Positions 44,946-57,488 of a stretch of 64,000 bases of DNA are shown in pieces. Numbering within the stretch: position 1 is the stretch's first letter; each line of letters begins with the position of its first letter. Origin of the DNA: Hofstenia miamia (Eukaryota > Xenacoelomorpha > Acoela > Hofsteniidae); the NCBI GenBank assembly GCA_900660155.1, contig CABFPE010000502.1, positions 451,899 through 515,898 on the forward strand, given 5' to 3'. The notes under the pieces are model-generated. The model was not told where the DNA came from, ran no database searches, and saw only the letters and a list, made by a program, of their open reading frames with translations. The translations under genes were made by a program, and so were the position numbers.

Positions 44946-45773
44946 GCGTTATCACTATATACTTTTAAGCTTTTGCTGTGTTTTTCGCTAACCAAGATTA
45001 CTGCTGCTGCGCCATCAGAAGGAGGGCAGCATTGGTAAAGTGTCAACGGATCTACTACAACTTTTGAATGCAATACATCATTTAAGTCAACTTCTTTCTT
45101 TGAAATAGCGTTTGGATTTTTACATGCATTGTTGTGATTTTTCACTGCAACTTTTGCTAGGGTTTCTCTAGTTATCCTTCTCAACTCCATGTGCTCCTTT
45201 GCAGCTGCGCCAAACAATTGAGCAGCTAATGGAGCATCTGTTACTTGAGTCTTTTCTCTCAGACATTTCAAGTGGTGTTCCAATGGATTTGGTTGAATTT
45301 CTAAGCCCCATTCAAATGACTAGTTTATTAATTATATAGTTTTACACAAAAAATGTTTCTTTCAGTTTCTAACGTATTTCATTCCTCGAATTATTAACTA
45401 GTCAATTTGATCCCATACACTTTGGCAACTATTCTTGCAAAACATGTATTATATAAATAAAAACATGGGGCTGTTTTGCTACGTCATTATTGCCAAAATG
45501 TAATATTATTTTTTCACCATTTGCAGCACGTAGTGGTCCACGTCTCATTTTCTCGAATCCAACGACCAAAACTCTATCAAATCTCCCCCCTGCAATTAAT
45601 TGTGCTGAGAGATAAAGAGCGCTGCCTCCACTGGCACAATTGTTATGAACATTGATAATGGGAATTCCGGTTAATCCGTTGGAGTAAAGAGCTCTTTGGC
45701 CACAAGCCGAGTCCCCATTTACATAACTTCGAGTTTGAAATTTTTTATAATTTGAGCAAGTGATAAATTTTAA
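44330..45773 (-). other. 1,444-bp duplicate of 42885-44328 (likely artefact)
   Basis: Identical, as far as I compared, to 42885-44328 at a constant offset of 1,445. It begins at the base after N 44329 and carries a truncated exon 4 (44330-44384), exon 3 (44963-45319) and exon 2 (45483-45726). Copy 1 ends exactly at the N and only copy 2 continues, which is the pattern of two contigs sharing an unmerged overlap. Confidence 0.88.
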
Positions 45774-46125
45774 CTATCGAAAAAAGGCTACTGCTTGAAA
45801 AAAAATAAATGCAACTTTGAATACTTTTACGAATTTAACCATATCTTATTTTAGCTGAACAAGACTAGTTTTAGTTATATAAATTAATCTTGTCTGAGTG
45901 AACACACTTAGAATTTTTTCTCAAAATTTTGTGGTTTTTTAATTACTCGCGAATTCAGCTATCATCGAAAATCTGATCAAAAATAACTTTTATCTAATGG
46001 GAAATTGGTGATAAAAAATACAACATTTTTAATATGACAGAGTTGCATAATGTAGCAATAAGAAATACTTAAAGAGTTCAGAATTTAAGAGAAACAGCAT
46101 ATTTTGTATGGTATATAAATAAATA

Positions 46126-46170
<45 letters not shown>

Positions 46171-46359
46171 AATAACATTCAACAATATGCTTGCATTGTA
46201 TGAATAGTACTAACTGCAAATGTTATTACTTCATTTTCTGGGGAATTCTAATTTATATATGCAAAATTTGTAAATTCGTCTAAATTTTACTATTAATATA
46301 ATAGAATATATACTCTGAATGATAATTACGATCTTTTATGCTTGCTTATAATTTCTAAC

Positions 46360-46529
46360 CCAACGACTGCCATTTGGACATCTTTGTAATCCATTTTGGC
46401 ATCTTCCAGAGCTTTTCCGACAGCTTCATTAACCATATCAGTATATAACCAATCGGGTTTTGCACCAGCGCGCTCAAACTTAGTAATTCCCGCACCAGCA
46501 ACATACACATTGTTGGAAAATTGCCCCAT
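46360..46529 (-). CDS. Peroxisomal thiolase, exon 1 (with ATG)
   Basis: Start codon at 46527-46529. Encodes MGQFSNNVYVAGAGITKFER then WLYTDMVNEAVGKALEDAKM and VQMAVVG, the typical SCPx-type thiolase N-terminus with no mitochondrial presequence. Donor GTTGG|GTTAGA leaves two bases for the next codon, matching exon 2. Together exons 1-5 give 1,254 nt, 417 residues, close to the 412 of C. elegans DAF-22. The enzyme cleaves 3-ketoacyl-CoA in peroxisomal beta-oxidation of branched or very-long-chain substrates. Confidence 0.88.
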
Positions 46530-48074
46530 TGTTTAAACTACTGTCGAAAAGAAAGAAAGATGGTGATGTTAAATTTTACATCTGGTTTCAATTATTTCCA
46601 TCATAAGCATTTGGCAACATTTATGGAAATTTGATCTGTAAAGGATTCGGAAATCAATAAGCATTTTAGTTGTTTATAACAGCAGATAATTTCGTATAAT
46701 ACGTGTACTCGAATTCAAAAACCTCATTTCTTAAAAACAAGAAGCGACCTTTGTCATGGCGTTCATGCTTTAACATGCAAAGTTAGCTCGTAAGAGTTAA
46801 CTAGTATCTAAACAAATTTTTGCCATAAAATAAAAAACTGTTATTTCAGAGGAGTAATTTCTATAAATATTGATGTTTCCGACAACAAAAACATGTATTC
46901 ATTTCTGTATTCAAGTTAAATCATATAGTAAATTGTAATTTATGTTAATTGTAATAGAATCGCACGTAAAAATTTAACTATGCATTGAGCACATTAAGTA
47001 AGCATTGGAAATAATATAAAATTATGATGAAAGATATAATACATATCAAAAATCAGATAGTATCTAAATATTTGATTATCAGTTTCTGAAATCTAAGACA
47101 AATGTCAGAAGCTTACACAGATACAAATCCTATGGAATGGCCTTGCGAATTCATGCCATTTCTTGAGATTCCCATTATGTAATATGAAATTGAAGTTTAA
47201 TAGCCTGTTTCTATACGAAATTAATTTCAATTATGGAAACATAATGTTTTTAAAATGGAAACACATTGTAAATGCTTAAAATCTGAAATACCGTACATTG
47301 TGGAAACATAATGCAAATATAGTGCTTACATTATGCAATATAAATTTTTCCATTTTCAAAATTGAATATCAAAAATAAACTGTTGGTATGTACATATATG
47401 GGACAATATTTATTAAGCAAAGAAGAATATTTGAAGAATTTTATTGTTAACTCCATAGCCTATTTTTCTATATTAAAAATAAAAATAAGAATAACATTAA
47501 GAATTCTTTGTTCGAAAAGAACTTGACAATTATATAACTGATAACTTATCAAATAGCGTCATTATAGTGTACAAAGTGATGTTTACAATAGAATTAAGCA
47601 TGCGTAGGTTTGAGGCATTATTACTATGTAATTAGTGACGTGAAATAGTGTAATCACTATTGTAATATTTTAAACACGGCCAGGATTTTTCTGATATACA
47701 TTTTTGTTTTAGTAAAAATGTTTTTACTGCTTTTTAAAAGACTTAACATTATTATTATATTTAATAACTAACAAATTTAATGCAAGGAAATTTGTTTGAT
47801 TTCTTTCTGATATTGATGTTAAAGTACGGAAACTTGATTAAATTGTAAAGCGGAAATTCATTAACTATCTTAGGGAAGTTTACTACGTTATTCAAAATGA
47901 TTAGCTGTCTTAGGGAAGGGTAGTTGTAGCAATTTAATCTTTTGCTTTGCTAGAGTTTTTTTGACACACCTATAGCCCATTTAAACTGGACTTCAAGCTT
48001 TTTTAAAGGGAATCATTTAAATTGGTGAGGTCACTATGAAAATGTGCATGAAACATTTTGATTACTGCTGTGCN

Positions 48075-48109
48075 GAAACAGCATATTTTGTATGGTATAT
48101 AAATAAATA

Positions 48110-48146
<37 letters not shown>

Positions 48147-50049
48147 AATAACATTCAACAATATGCTTGCATTGTATGAATAGTACTAACTGCAAATGTT
48201 ATTACTTCATTTTCTGGGGAATTCTAATTTATATATGCAAAATTTGTAAATTCGTCTAAATTTTACTATTAATATAATAGAATATATACTCTGAATGATA
48301 ATTACGATCTTTTATGCTTGCTTATAATTTCTAACCCAACGACTGCCATTTGGACATCTTTGTAATCCATTTTGGCATCTTCCAGAGCTTTTCCGACAGC
48401 TTCATTAACCATATCAGTATATAACCAATCGGGTTTTGCACCAGCGCGCTCAAACTTAGTAATTCCCGCACCAGCAACATACACATTGTTGGAAAATTGC
48501 CCCATTGTTTAAACTACTGTCGAAAAGAAAGAAAGATGGTGATGTTAAATTTTACATCTGGTTTCAATTATTTCCATCATAAGCATTTGGCAACATTTAT
48601 GGAAATTTGATCTGTAAAGGATTCGGAAATCAATAAGCATTTTAGTTGTTTATAACAGCAGATAATTTCGTATAATACGTGTACTCGAATTCAAAAACCT
48701 CATTTCTTAAAAACAAGAAGCGACCTTTGTCATGGCGTTCATGCTTTAACATGCAAAGTTAGCTCGTAAGAGTTAACTAGTATCTAAACAAATTTTTGCC
48801 ATAAAATAAAAAACTGTTATTTCAGAGGAGTAATTTCTATAAATATTGATGTTTCCGACAACAAAAACATGTATTCATTTCTGTATTCAAGTTAAATCAT
48901 ATAGTAAATTGTAATTTATGTTAATTGTAATAGAATCGCACGTAAAAATTTAACTATGCATTGAGCACATTAAGTAAGCATTGGAAATAATATAAAATTA
49001 TGATGAAAGATATAATACATATCAAAAATCAGATAGTATCTAAATATTTGATTATCAGTTTCTGAAATCTAAGACAAATGTCAGAAGCTTACACAGATAC
49101 AAATCCTATGGAATGGCCTTGCGAATTCATGCCATTTCTTGAGATTCCCATTATGTAATATGAAATTGAAGTTTAATAGCCTGTTTCTATACGAAATTAA
49201 TTTCAATTATGGAAACATAATGTTTTTAAAATGGAAACACATTGTAAATGCTTAAAATCTGAAATACCGTACATTGTGGAAACATAATGCAAATATAGTG
49301 CTTACATTATGCAATATAAATTTTTCCATTTTCAAAATTGAATATCAAAAATAAACTGTTGGTATGTACATATATGGGACAATATTTATTAAGCAAAGAA
49401 GAATATTTGAAGAATTTTATTGTTAACTCCATAGCCTATTTTTCTATATTAAAAATAAAAATAAGAATAACATTAAGAATTCTTTGTTCGAAAAGAACTT
49501 GACAATTATATAACTGATAACTTATCAAATAGCGTCATTATAGTGTACAAAGTGATGTTTACAATAGAATTAAGCATGCGTAGGTTTGAGGCATTATTAC
49601 TATGTAATTAGTGACGTGAAATAGTGTAATCACTATTGTAATATTTTAAACACGGCCAGGATTTTTCTGATATACATTTTTGTTTTAGTAAAAATGTTTT
49701 TACTGCTTTTTAAAAGACTTAACATTATTATTATATTTAATAACTAACAAATTTAATGCAAGGAAATTTGTTTGATTTCTTTCTGATATTGATGTTAAAG
49801 TACGGAAACTTGATTAAATTGTAAAGCGGAAATTCATTAACTATCTTAGGGAAGTTTACTACGTTATTCAAAATGATTAGCTGTCTTAGGGAAGGGTAGT
49901 TGTAGCAATTTAATCTTTTGCTTTGCTAGAGTTTTTTTGACACACCTATAGCCCATTTAAACTGGACTTCAAGCTTTTTTAAAGGGAATCATTTAAATTG
50001 GTGAGGTCACTATGAAAATGTGCATGAAACATTTTGATTACTGCTGTGC
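48075..50049 (-). other. 1,975-bp duplicate of 46091-48073 (likely artefact)
   Basis: Same sequence as 46091-48073 except for a (TA)n run eight bases shorter. It starts after N 48074 and repeats exon 1 at 48336-48505. Copy 1 ends at the N while copy 2 continues into the LINE at 49980-51660. Confidence 0.88.
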
Positions 50050-51660
50050 AAGGAAATTGGCCTGCAATGTATGAAATGCTTTTAATGCCCATAGCAAACC
50101 TTTTCACTATAGCATTTATTTGAACTTTGAATTGTAGGTTCGAATCCAAGCAAGGCTTCTTGAGGTAGCCTTGATTTAAAGTAACTCTTAAGTATCTAAG
50201 TGTATCATTATTCAAAATAAGAGTGTAATTTATTGTAATTCATTTTACTAGAAGGTTGCATTATGCAAAATTTGGTGTTCTTTACGTTACTAATCGATTT
50301 ATGCATGCTAGTATACTTACAAAACTTAATACAATTTAATTTAATAACGTTTGCAGGTGTATCAATCGATTTATGTCTACAAATAATACAGGTATCATCA
50401 GCATATTGAAATAAATTGCAGTTTATAACTATACACATGTCATTAAAATATATGCTAAACAGCAGCAGTTAGAAATTTCAACGTCATTGCTGTGCATGTA
50501 TCTATTCGAATCCTTGAGCTTATCAATAGTAGTATAACTAGTTCGATTATTGGTGGCATCACGAATATATTTCCAGCTTAGATTATGGATTGGGAGCATT
50601 TTTGTACTCTCGCTTTATACATACATTGAACGCTTTCCGGTTTCAATATTAGAAATATTTCTTGCCTTTTTGTACAGTGAAAAATTTTGAGGAGTTCAAG
50701 AATTACAAAATGTATTATACGCATTCCCTTTTGAGTTATACACCTTTTTCATACATCCGCTAATCACGGTTTGAAAGAATACTTATCAGCCTGAAAAAAG
50801 TTATTTGAAGAAATGATAGTCTTTTTTGGAGTGTATTGAAATGCAATTCAAATATTTTTCTAAGGTTTTCCAGCATTAAATTTGGATCACCCGCAAAATA
50901 TTCTCCTAGCCAGTTTTCAAGCGATAAGGAGAAATTAAGATTATCGAGACAGTTATATGAGTCTTATGTCTAGTTGTTATTCATTTCCTTAGTTTTTGCG
51001 AAAGTGACTCTAATTTTGCAACCAATAGTGGTGATGCAATGATCTGAGAAAGAACACTCATATATGGGTAGTATTTATAAGTAGTTTTGATATTTTTGGT
51101 AAAATAATGTAAACTATCATGGTATTGCTAGATCCAGTAATTCGTGTTGGAGAAGTTGTATTGGCCATATTCAGATTGAACATATTTAGGAAAAATTTGA
51201 ATTTTGTTGAAAAAAGTTGAGGTTCCAGTCACCAAACAGCATCATGTCTTTTCTGAACATGCAAGTATAAGTTCATGTCCCAATTATTTAATAAATTCAA
51301 AGGAATATGATTTATTAGGTAAGTAAGAAATATTAAGCAATTGCTTCTTAAGAAATGAGTTTTTTTATAGGATTGTCGATTTCAATCCATAAACTTTCGA
51401 ATTAGGAATAGTGCTATTAAGGTCGAAGCGAGGTACTAAGAAAAGCACACCTCCACCCTTACATTTTTCTAATAGATTTTAAAGAGTTCTATCCTTTGGA
51501 ATACAGAAAATATAATAGTATCATACATTGTCTGGATGATTACTGCTTAAACATGTTTTAGAAATGCCTAGTAGCACATCGTTCTTAAAATGTGAAATAA
51601 ACTGTTTAAATGTATGTTTTTGTCTAGATAAGTTTTGAACATTTAAATGGACCTAGTTAA
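49980..51660 (-). mobile_element. Decayed CR1/Jockey-like LINE
   Basis: Minus-strand order: endonuclease traces GGGVLFLVPRFDLNSTIPNS (about 51450-51390) and TTSPTRITGSSNTMIV (about 51160-51110, the SPTR..SS..D box); linker with SGCMKKVYNSKGNAYNTFCN (about 50760); then, after loss of the RT fingers, LLLFSIYFNDM and NLFQYADDTCIICRH (open frame 50208-50438, YADD intact), and LRYLRVTLNQGYL with FAMGIKSISYIAGQF (open frame 49979-50215). Internally deleted and interrupted by stops. Confidence 0.72.
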
Positions 51661-51884
51661 TCGAATTATTTTTACGAACTATCGCACTGATGTTAGAGTC
51701 ATATGTATGTTCAGGTTCAGGATTTTTTCAAACCCATGACTAGTAAGAAGGAATAACAAAGCAATAGATATTTCTAGTACTTTTCTTTAGCTATCATTAT
51801 AACAAAAAATTCTATGGGTTTTAATAAGAATTTACAAATTTAAGAAAAAAGCTAAATTCAAATTAAAAAATTTGACACTACCCA

Positions 51885-51955
51885 GGCTCAAACTGCGGAA
51901 ATGAACCCCGGGCCTTTCGCAATATAAGCTAGAACCATACCATTAGACCGCTAAT
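51885..51955 (-). tRNA. tRNA-Pro-like pseudogene or SINE head
   Basis: On the minus strand, GGTCTAATGGTATGGTTCTA, then GCTTATATTGCGAAAGGC and GGGGTTCATTTCCG follow eukaryotic tRNA-Pro closely from the D arm to the T arm, and the 3' side ends GAGCC. The 5' acceptor strand does not pair with it, and the expected anticodon-loop AGG is ATA. So this is a decayed tRNA or a tRNA-derived SINE rather than a working gene. Confidence 0.6.
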
Positions 51956-51959
51956 AGAA

Positions 51960-52407
51960 TAATTTATTGCACATCACAAAACTATGTAACAAAATGTTTA
52001 GAAAAAAAGGATATCAGTCAAAGATAACAATAGATTTATGTTGCTTACACCGTTTACACATTGTGTTTTCATAATAATGATGGATAAAGCAATGTTTTCA
52101 AATGTCTCATCAAAAAACTATTTCATTTAAAAAGGACTTTAGTAATTCCCGAGTACTTTCCTGCTTTTCCTGTGGAAAATAGAAAACGTTCCATTGAAAT
52201 TTCCAAGTTTAGCGGGAATGCGATTTTTTCCCAAAATGCTTAATTTTTGCCATTACTCCCGCAATATTATCTCGAACTTTAATATATTTCGCATAGTGGT
52301 AAGCAGTATAAAGGGATACTATTCTACAAGATTTCAATGATGTATGTTTGGAAGCGCGCTCATGAGGAAATTTTATTTTGCAGTTAGCGGGAGATACAAA
52401 TATGCAA

Positions 52408-52438
<31 letters not shown>

Positions 52439-53205
52439 AAAGAGCAGGCAATTGATGTGCGGCTTTTTTTTAAACATCGTTTATTTCTTCATGTATCGTG
52501 TATTTGGGGAGGATTTTGTAGCTTCGTGTATATTCTTGAAATGATGATATTTCATGAATTGAACAACGCTCAAGAGATGATTATATTGAAACAAATTATT
52601 ACTAACAATAGATTTCAAATATTATATTATGAAAGCAGAACAGGTAATAAAAAATTTTCAGAAACGTTTTGTTAACAAAAAGAATAAAATAATTGATTGT
52701 TAGCCAACTGAACACCGTGCTTTTTTGCGGGCAATAATTGAGTCCAAACAATTACAAGCAGTTTTAATTGTCCTTAGCCAAAATAATTGCAATACAATAA
52801 TGAATCGCGCTAGACAGCTCTTGATAATTATACATTTCAAACAACGCCGAAAACAAACTAATTCATTCTAGAAAATTGATATCTTGAAAGAGTTTTTACT
52901 TGAAGTTGAATGAATTTTGTCTTTTAACCAATTGCATCATTGATTTTTTCAAAAACGAGCATTAGGATTCGTAATTATGTGATCCCTATTCGATTTTTTT
53001 TCTCGTAAATACCGGAATTTTTTGAATTTACGGTTTTGGAAACAGCTGAAATTCTCAAATACAGTATTTATTACTTTATGTTATTACTTGAAATTTTGTA
53101 TTGAGCTAAAACAGTAATATTTTGGTGTTTTGAATGAGATCAAACTGTAAATTTCAAGCATTCTCAAAAAGAAAAAATAATTGCTAAATGGATCAACTAA
53201 GAGAT
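51960..53205. other. No gene recognised
   Basis: AT-rich with a (TA)n run at about 52411-52436. Open frames at 52209-52675 run through the microsatellite and are not supported. Confidence 0.45.
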
Positions 53206-53210
53206 ATATA

Positions 53211-53782
53211 GCTCAAGTCAAAAAAGTGGCCACATTATAAGCACATTTTTGATAACAAACAAAGGACAAATACAAGCTTATAAAATATATTTGAAAATAT
53301 CATTTTCTCAACTTGTAACCTGGTGACAAAGTTATTTCACAAGTTTGCCATGCAAAGCGTGACACGCAGATAAACGTCTTGAAACTGGATCCATTAAACG
53401 GACTCTAACTTATTGAGTTATTTGATGTTGCGATTCAATGATATAACTCTTTAATTCTTTCAGATTTGCGGGACTTTTTTTCTTGAGAAATCCTTCAGAA
53501 TCTGCCACATGTTCTGTATGGATACTAGATCTGTCGAATTCGGTGACCATTGCATAACTTGAATATTATAATTGGGAAAAAATTCTTTTGTCGATTTTGA
53601 GGCATGAGGAGTTGCTCCATCTTGTTCTAAGATCCATGAATCGGGATATAAGCAGGTTGCGTATGGTACAAATTCCTCGAGTATTTGGCAATATTTTGAG
53701 CTATTAGCTGTACTAGGGCCATCTAGTAATTTTAAATAAAATCCTTTGTGCAATAAAAACTAGCCACTTTTTTTACTTGAGC
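53211..53782 (-). mobile_element. Tc1-type transposon, internally deleted
   Basis: Ends GCTCAAGTCAAAAAAGTGGC and, in reverse, GCTCAAGTAAAAAAAGTGGC are inverted repeats, each bordered by TATA outside, consistent with a TA target duplication. The 572-bp interior keeps the C-terminal half of the transposase (open frame 53460-53753): WILEQDGATPHASKSTKEFF with the second catalytic Asp, and SPNSTDLVSIQNMWQILKDF where the expected Glu, 35 residues on (DD34E), is Gln. The N-terminal half is gone. Confidence 0.82.
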
Positions 53783-53784
53783 TA

Positions 53785-55715
53785 TATTAATGAGATCCTA
53801 CAATTGTTAAGTGTACTGATTAAACTACAAGTTCACCGAATAGTGATCAATAATTTAAAATAAGGTCTAAGCTGTGAGAGAAATAAAAAGGACTGACTAT
53901 GTTTTTTACAATATTTACAATGACTGAATAATAATTGTTGACACTTTACAAATAATTATACCATAGTGTTTCAAGTATGCAAAACAAATAAATTTCTAGT
54001 TTTCCATTATTTGCATTAGAATAAAATAATTGCCAAAATACTGACAAGCTGAATTATACAGTCAATAAGAACAATATTAGTACAATGTTTCTAGTATATT
54101 TTATGTCTTGATCAAGTTTGTCTTGATCAAGTTAATGAATTTTTTCGAGAACACATGTTGGCCCTATCTGAAGTTCACAATAGGCCTAAAATATTAGTAA
54201 CTAATGTAAATTTGAATGGTATTTGCATTGTGTGATTTCAAATTTATAAGCAACTATAATTGCTTGAATACAATATTTCGGCAACAAATGTTATTACTTA
54301 TATTTTGATGAGTGAAAAGTACATATTGCAAGTAATGAAACATTTTTTAAGACGAAAATTCACAAATTTAAAGTAATTTCTTATCATTTTATTATATTAA
54401 ATATAAACTTACTTTGTTTTACAAAAAAAATATATGTTGACAAGTATAATGAAATTTTTTCATTGTGAAGGAGTTGTTGGGTGTGACGCAGTAAGCAGGA
54501 CGCAGTAAGCAGTTCATTATTAGAGATACATGTACGTCCTGCCTATGCATGTATCTATTTAATGAATGTATATTCTATCATACCAGCCAGGGCTTCACTC
54601 TTAAATAATTAACAAGAGGAGCTCTAAATTTGAGCACTGTAATTTTATGCTGTAGTTTTACATAATTTTATTTCTCAAAAATAAAATCCAACACCCCCAC
54701 ACCGTAATATAACTTTAATTAGCCTGTCGGTGCCTTATCGAATTTAACAAGGTGGGCTGAGCCCCTCTGAGCACCCTCTCGAGTACACCCATAATTTAAG
54801 CTATACAAACTATAAATTATAGTGACATTTGAAGAATAGTTATAAAGACAAAACAGCTACATGCTGCAACTAATTTTTTATCATTTATATTTTAACGAAG
54901 TATACAATGGAGTGACTCCCCTTGAATATTAGTTAAGCTCTTTCTGGCACTTGTGCGTCATTGTAACACTTAAGTTTACCGACGCCAATATTCTGATTAG
55001 GTGAAAGTAAAAACCGATACTCGGTTTTTAAAAACTTTGTGTGAATATTCGAAAATCTAAAGCTTAGTACTATAGCATCTAGTTAATTTGATGTTGGAAG
55101 GTTTCAGATACTAGAAAATATCTGAAACACTCTGTTTTATTTTTTTTCCAAATATGCACTGTCAAACTTTCACATGAAATTGCATTCTTTATACCATGCA
55201 ATCACAAATAATTTATAATTAAAAGAAAATTTCAATTTGATTGATGGCGCCATTTTGAAATGTGAAGAAATAAATTCAAGTCTTTGACAACCGCTTTCCT
55301 GAGAATATTTAAGTGTACAAGAACAAATCTCCTCTCTCCTATTTTAATTACACATTCTAAAAGCGTAGGCTATGGATTTAATTAAACTGCACAACAATAT
55401 CAAAATACATTGTCTCAGTTAATTTTGGAAATCATATTTTCAGAATTGACTAAATCTGGCTTCTATTGTACAGTAGAAATCAAATAATGTTTTAATAGGC
55501 CCTGTTGAATTGTAGAGTTGAGGTACACTATTTTTAATGACACAATGAATTACTCATTTAAAAGATACAGCGTCATTTAATCAAAAGTATGATTTTACAT
55601 TTTAATTTTTTCAAATTCTATATTTATATTACTATTATTGTGGATCTCTTAAATTTTGTTAAAAATTGAGTTGTTCTGCTGCTTTTTGATTGTGTATTTT
55701 TATTTCCAATTTATT
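53785..55715. other. No gene; short direct repeat inside
   Basis: AT-rich. At 54485-54512 the 14-base word GACGCAGTAAGCAG occurs twice head to tail. Around 54690-54790 a GC-richer patch (GGGCTGAGCCCCTCTGAGC) looks like another MITE edge but no boundaries were found. Confidence 0.45.
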
Positions 55716-55898
55716 ATGGAACTAACTAAAAATTTTCATAGATTATGTTTACAAAAAGGGAAACTTAATCTGCGGGACTTGCAAATTGAAACAGAGAAGC
55801 TTACAATGCAACACCAACTAGCTAGTATTAGCTTTTGCCGGGAAATACCTTCCTTAAAATTCTCGGTCGGTTTAAACTCTGAGTTGGATATCATTTAG
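55716..55898 (+). CDS. Possible small exon or ORF, unknown
   Basis: Sixty codons from ATG 55716 to TAG, e.g. LCLQKGKLNLRDLQIETEKL. Composition is balanced and unlike the surrounding low-complexity DNA. An acceptor-like TTTTCATAG lies near 55741. I recognise no family and no matching exon was found, so this is tentative. Confidence 0.22.
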   Translation: MELTKNFHRLCLQKGKLNLRDLQIETEKLTMQHQLASISFCREIPSLKFSVGLNSELDII

Positions 55899-56049
55899 TA
55901 AAAATTATTATTCAGTGATATTTATATAAGTACTTACGGTTCAGCATTACTAGTCGCATTTTGCATTTAGAAAGCACGTGTGAATTGCCTGGCAAAAATC
56001 CAGAAACATGCGTTTAAGTACTCGATGCACAGATCTGTGCATATCATTA

Positions 56050-57480
56050 CTCCAAAGTGAACATTATAATTTTGCGGTAAAAATTATATTGATTGCAATC
56101 ACTTATAATTGAGTAATTTTCCGTGGAAATATTTAATTTTATATCAGTAGCGGCATTAAGGGGATGGTTTGAAAACTGAGGCCTGTTCGGCTTGACCATA
56201 TTCGAGAGATTATAATGGGTGCTGCTTCCTGTTGCCAAAATTCCCGCCACAAGCCTGTCTTTGTTAATTTTTACAAAGAAATCTTTAAATATATTTAGAT
56301 TAACCCTGATATTTTCAAACTTCCTTTAGGATATATATAACACAACCTGTCATGTTCCCAGTGCAATTTAGTACTTGCACACCTTAATTATAGTTGGAGT
56401 TGGCTTAGATTCATTTTCAATTAAACTTGTGTACTAATTTCATCTTATGCTTTCTATTCCTTATTTCGCGACTACAATATGTTTTTAAAAGTTAATAAAA
56501 CTTTAATGCCCTTACAATTCTTAATAAAAATATAAATCACCAGGTACATAATAACTTAGTTGTGCATGTGAGTGGTTACTAACAACTTAGCATTGATTAA
56601 TTTTTCATACTCAACATACTATTGTTAAAGATTATTAAAAATTTAAGGAATTCCTTTTTAATAGACTTGAAAATGCAGTAACAATGATCAATTATTGCAC
56701 AGTTTTTCTAAACCATTTTGACAACATATTAGATCCGGCCATATACCACAATGTTCCGTAAAAAGTAACCTACTTTAATAATGTAATATAGAAAAAATAA
56801 TATATGTTTAGTTGTAATACAATTATTTTAAAATTTAATTATAGTGATGAGGCAGAGCAACGCAAAATTTAGCAGGGAGGACGAAGCTGCTCATACCAAT
56901 AAAAATAAATTGGGAGTGTTATAATTTAATTTACATTATCAATGATGTAGAAATTGAGGAAATGCAATTTACTAAATCATTTCAAATACAAATTCTACAA
57001 TTTTGGAAATATTATTTAACTAAAATGAATTACATCACTGCAAGCACTGTTAAAAACTTGTTTAGTTAATGTGTAGCAATAACAAATATGGGGATTACAA
57101 GAAACATACGTCGCAATTTCGTTTTACTGTCAACTAGAATCCTGCGGGTCAGGAATGGAAATTAAAATTAATATATGGGAGGCAACCTGTAAAGAACCGT
57201 AATCATATTTTCTATTTCAATTAGGACGAATTTGGTTTCACCTTTGCCATCATAATTACTATATTACATTTGCTATTCTGATATGTTTTTCTATGCTAAA
57301 ATACATTTGTAATATTTCAATATAGTGTTGAAATTTATTAATAATTCAGAAATTTTATACATTTGTTCTTAGTGAGGCATGGAATAATAAAATTTAAAAA
57401 ATAGCGAGACCAATTCAAGACTGAAGGTTCGGCAGATTTCAAATCCATTACCGCTCATTTGTCTTCAATTCTAACAATTT
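56050..57480. other. No gene recognised
   Basis: AT-rich. The minus-strand 67-codon frame at 56047-56250 has no family resemblance. Confidence 0.45.
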
Positions 57481-57488
57481 GGTATTCA

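Noticed and set aside
43518-48505. A truly duplicated thiolase gene
   Set aside because: Copies are identical, begin or end at single Ns, cut exon 4 and include intron and LINE sequence. Contig overlap explains all of this.
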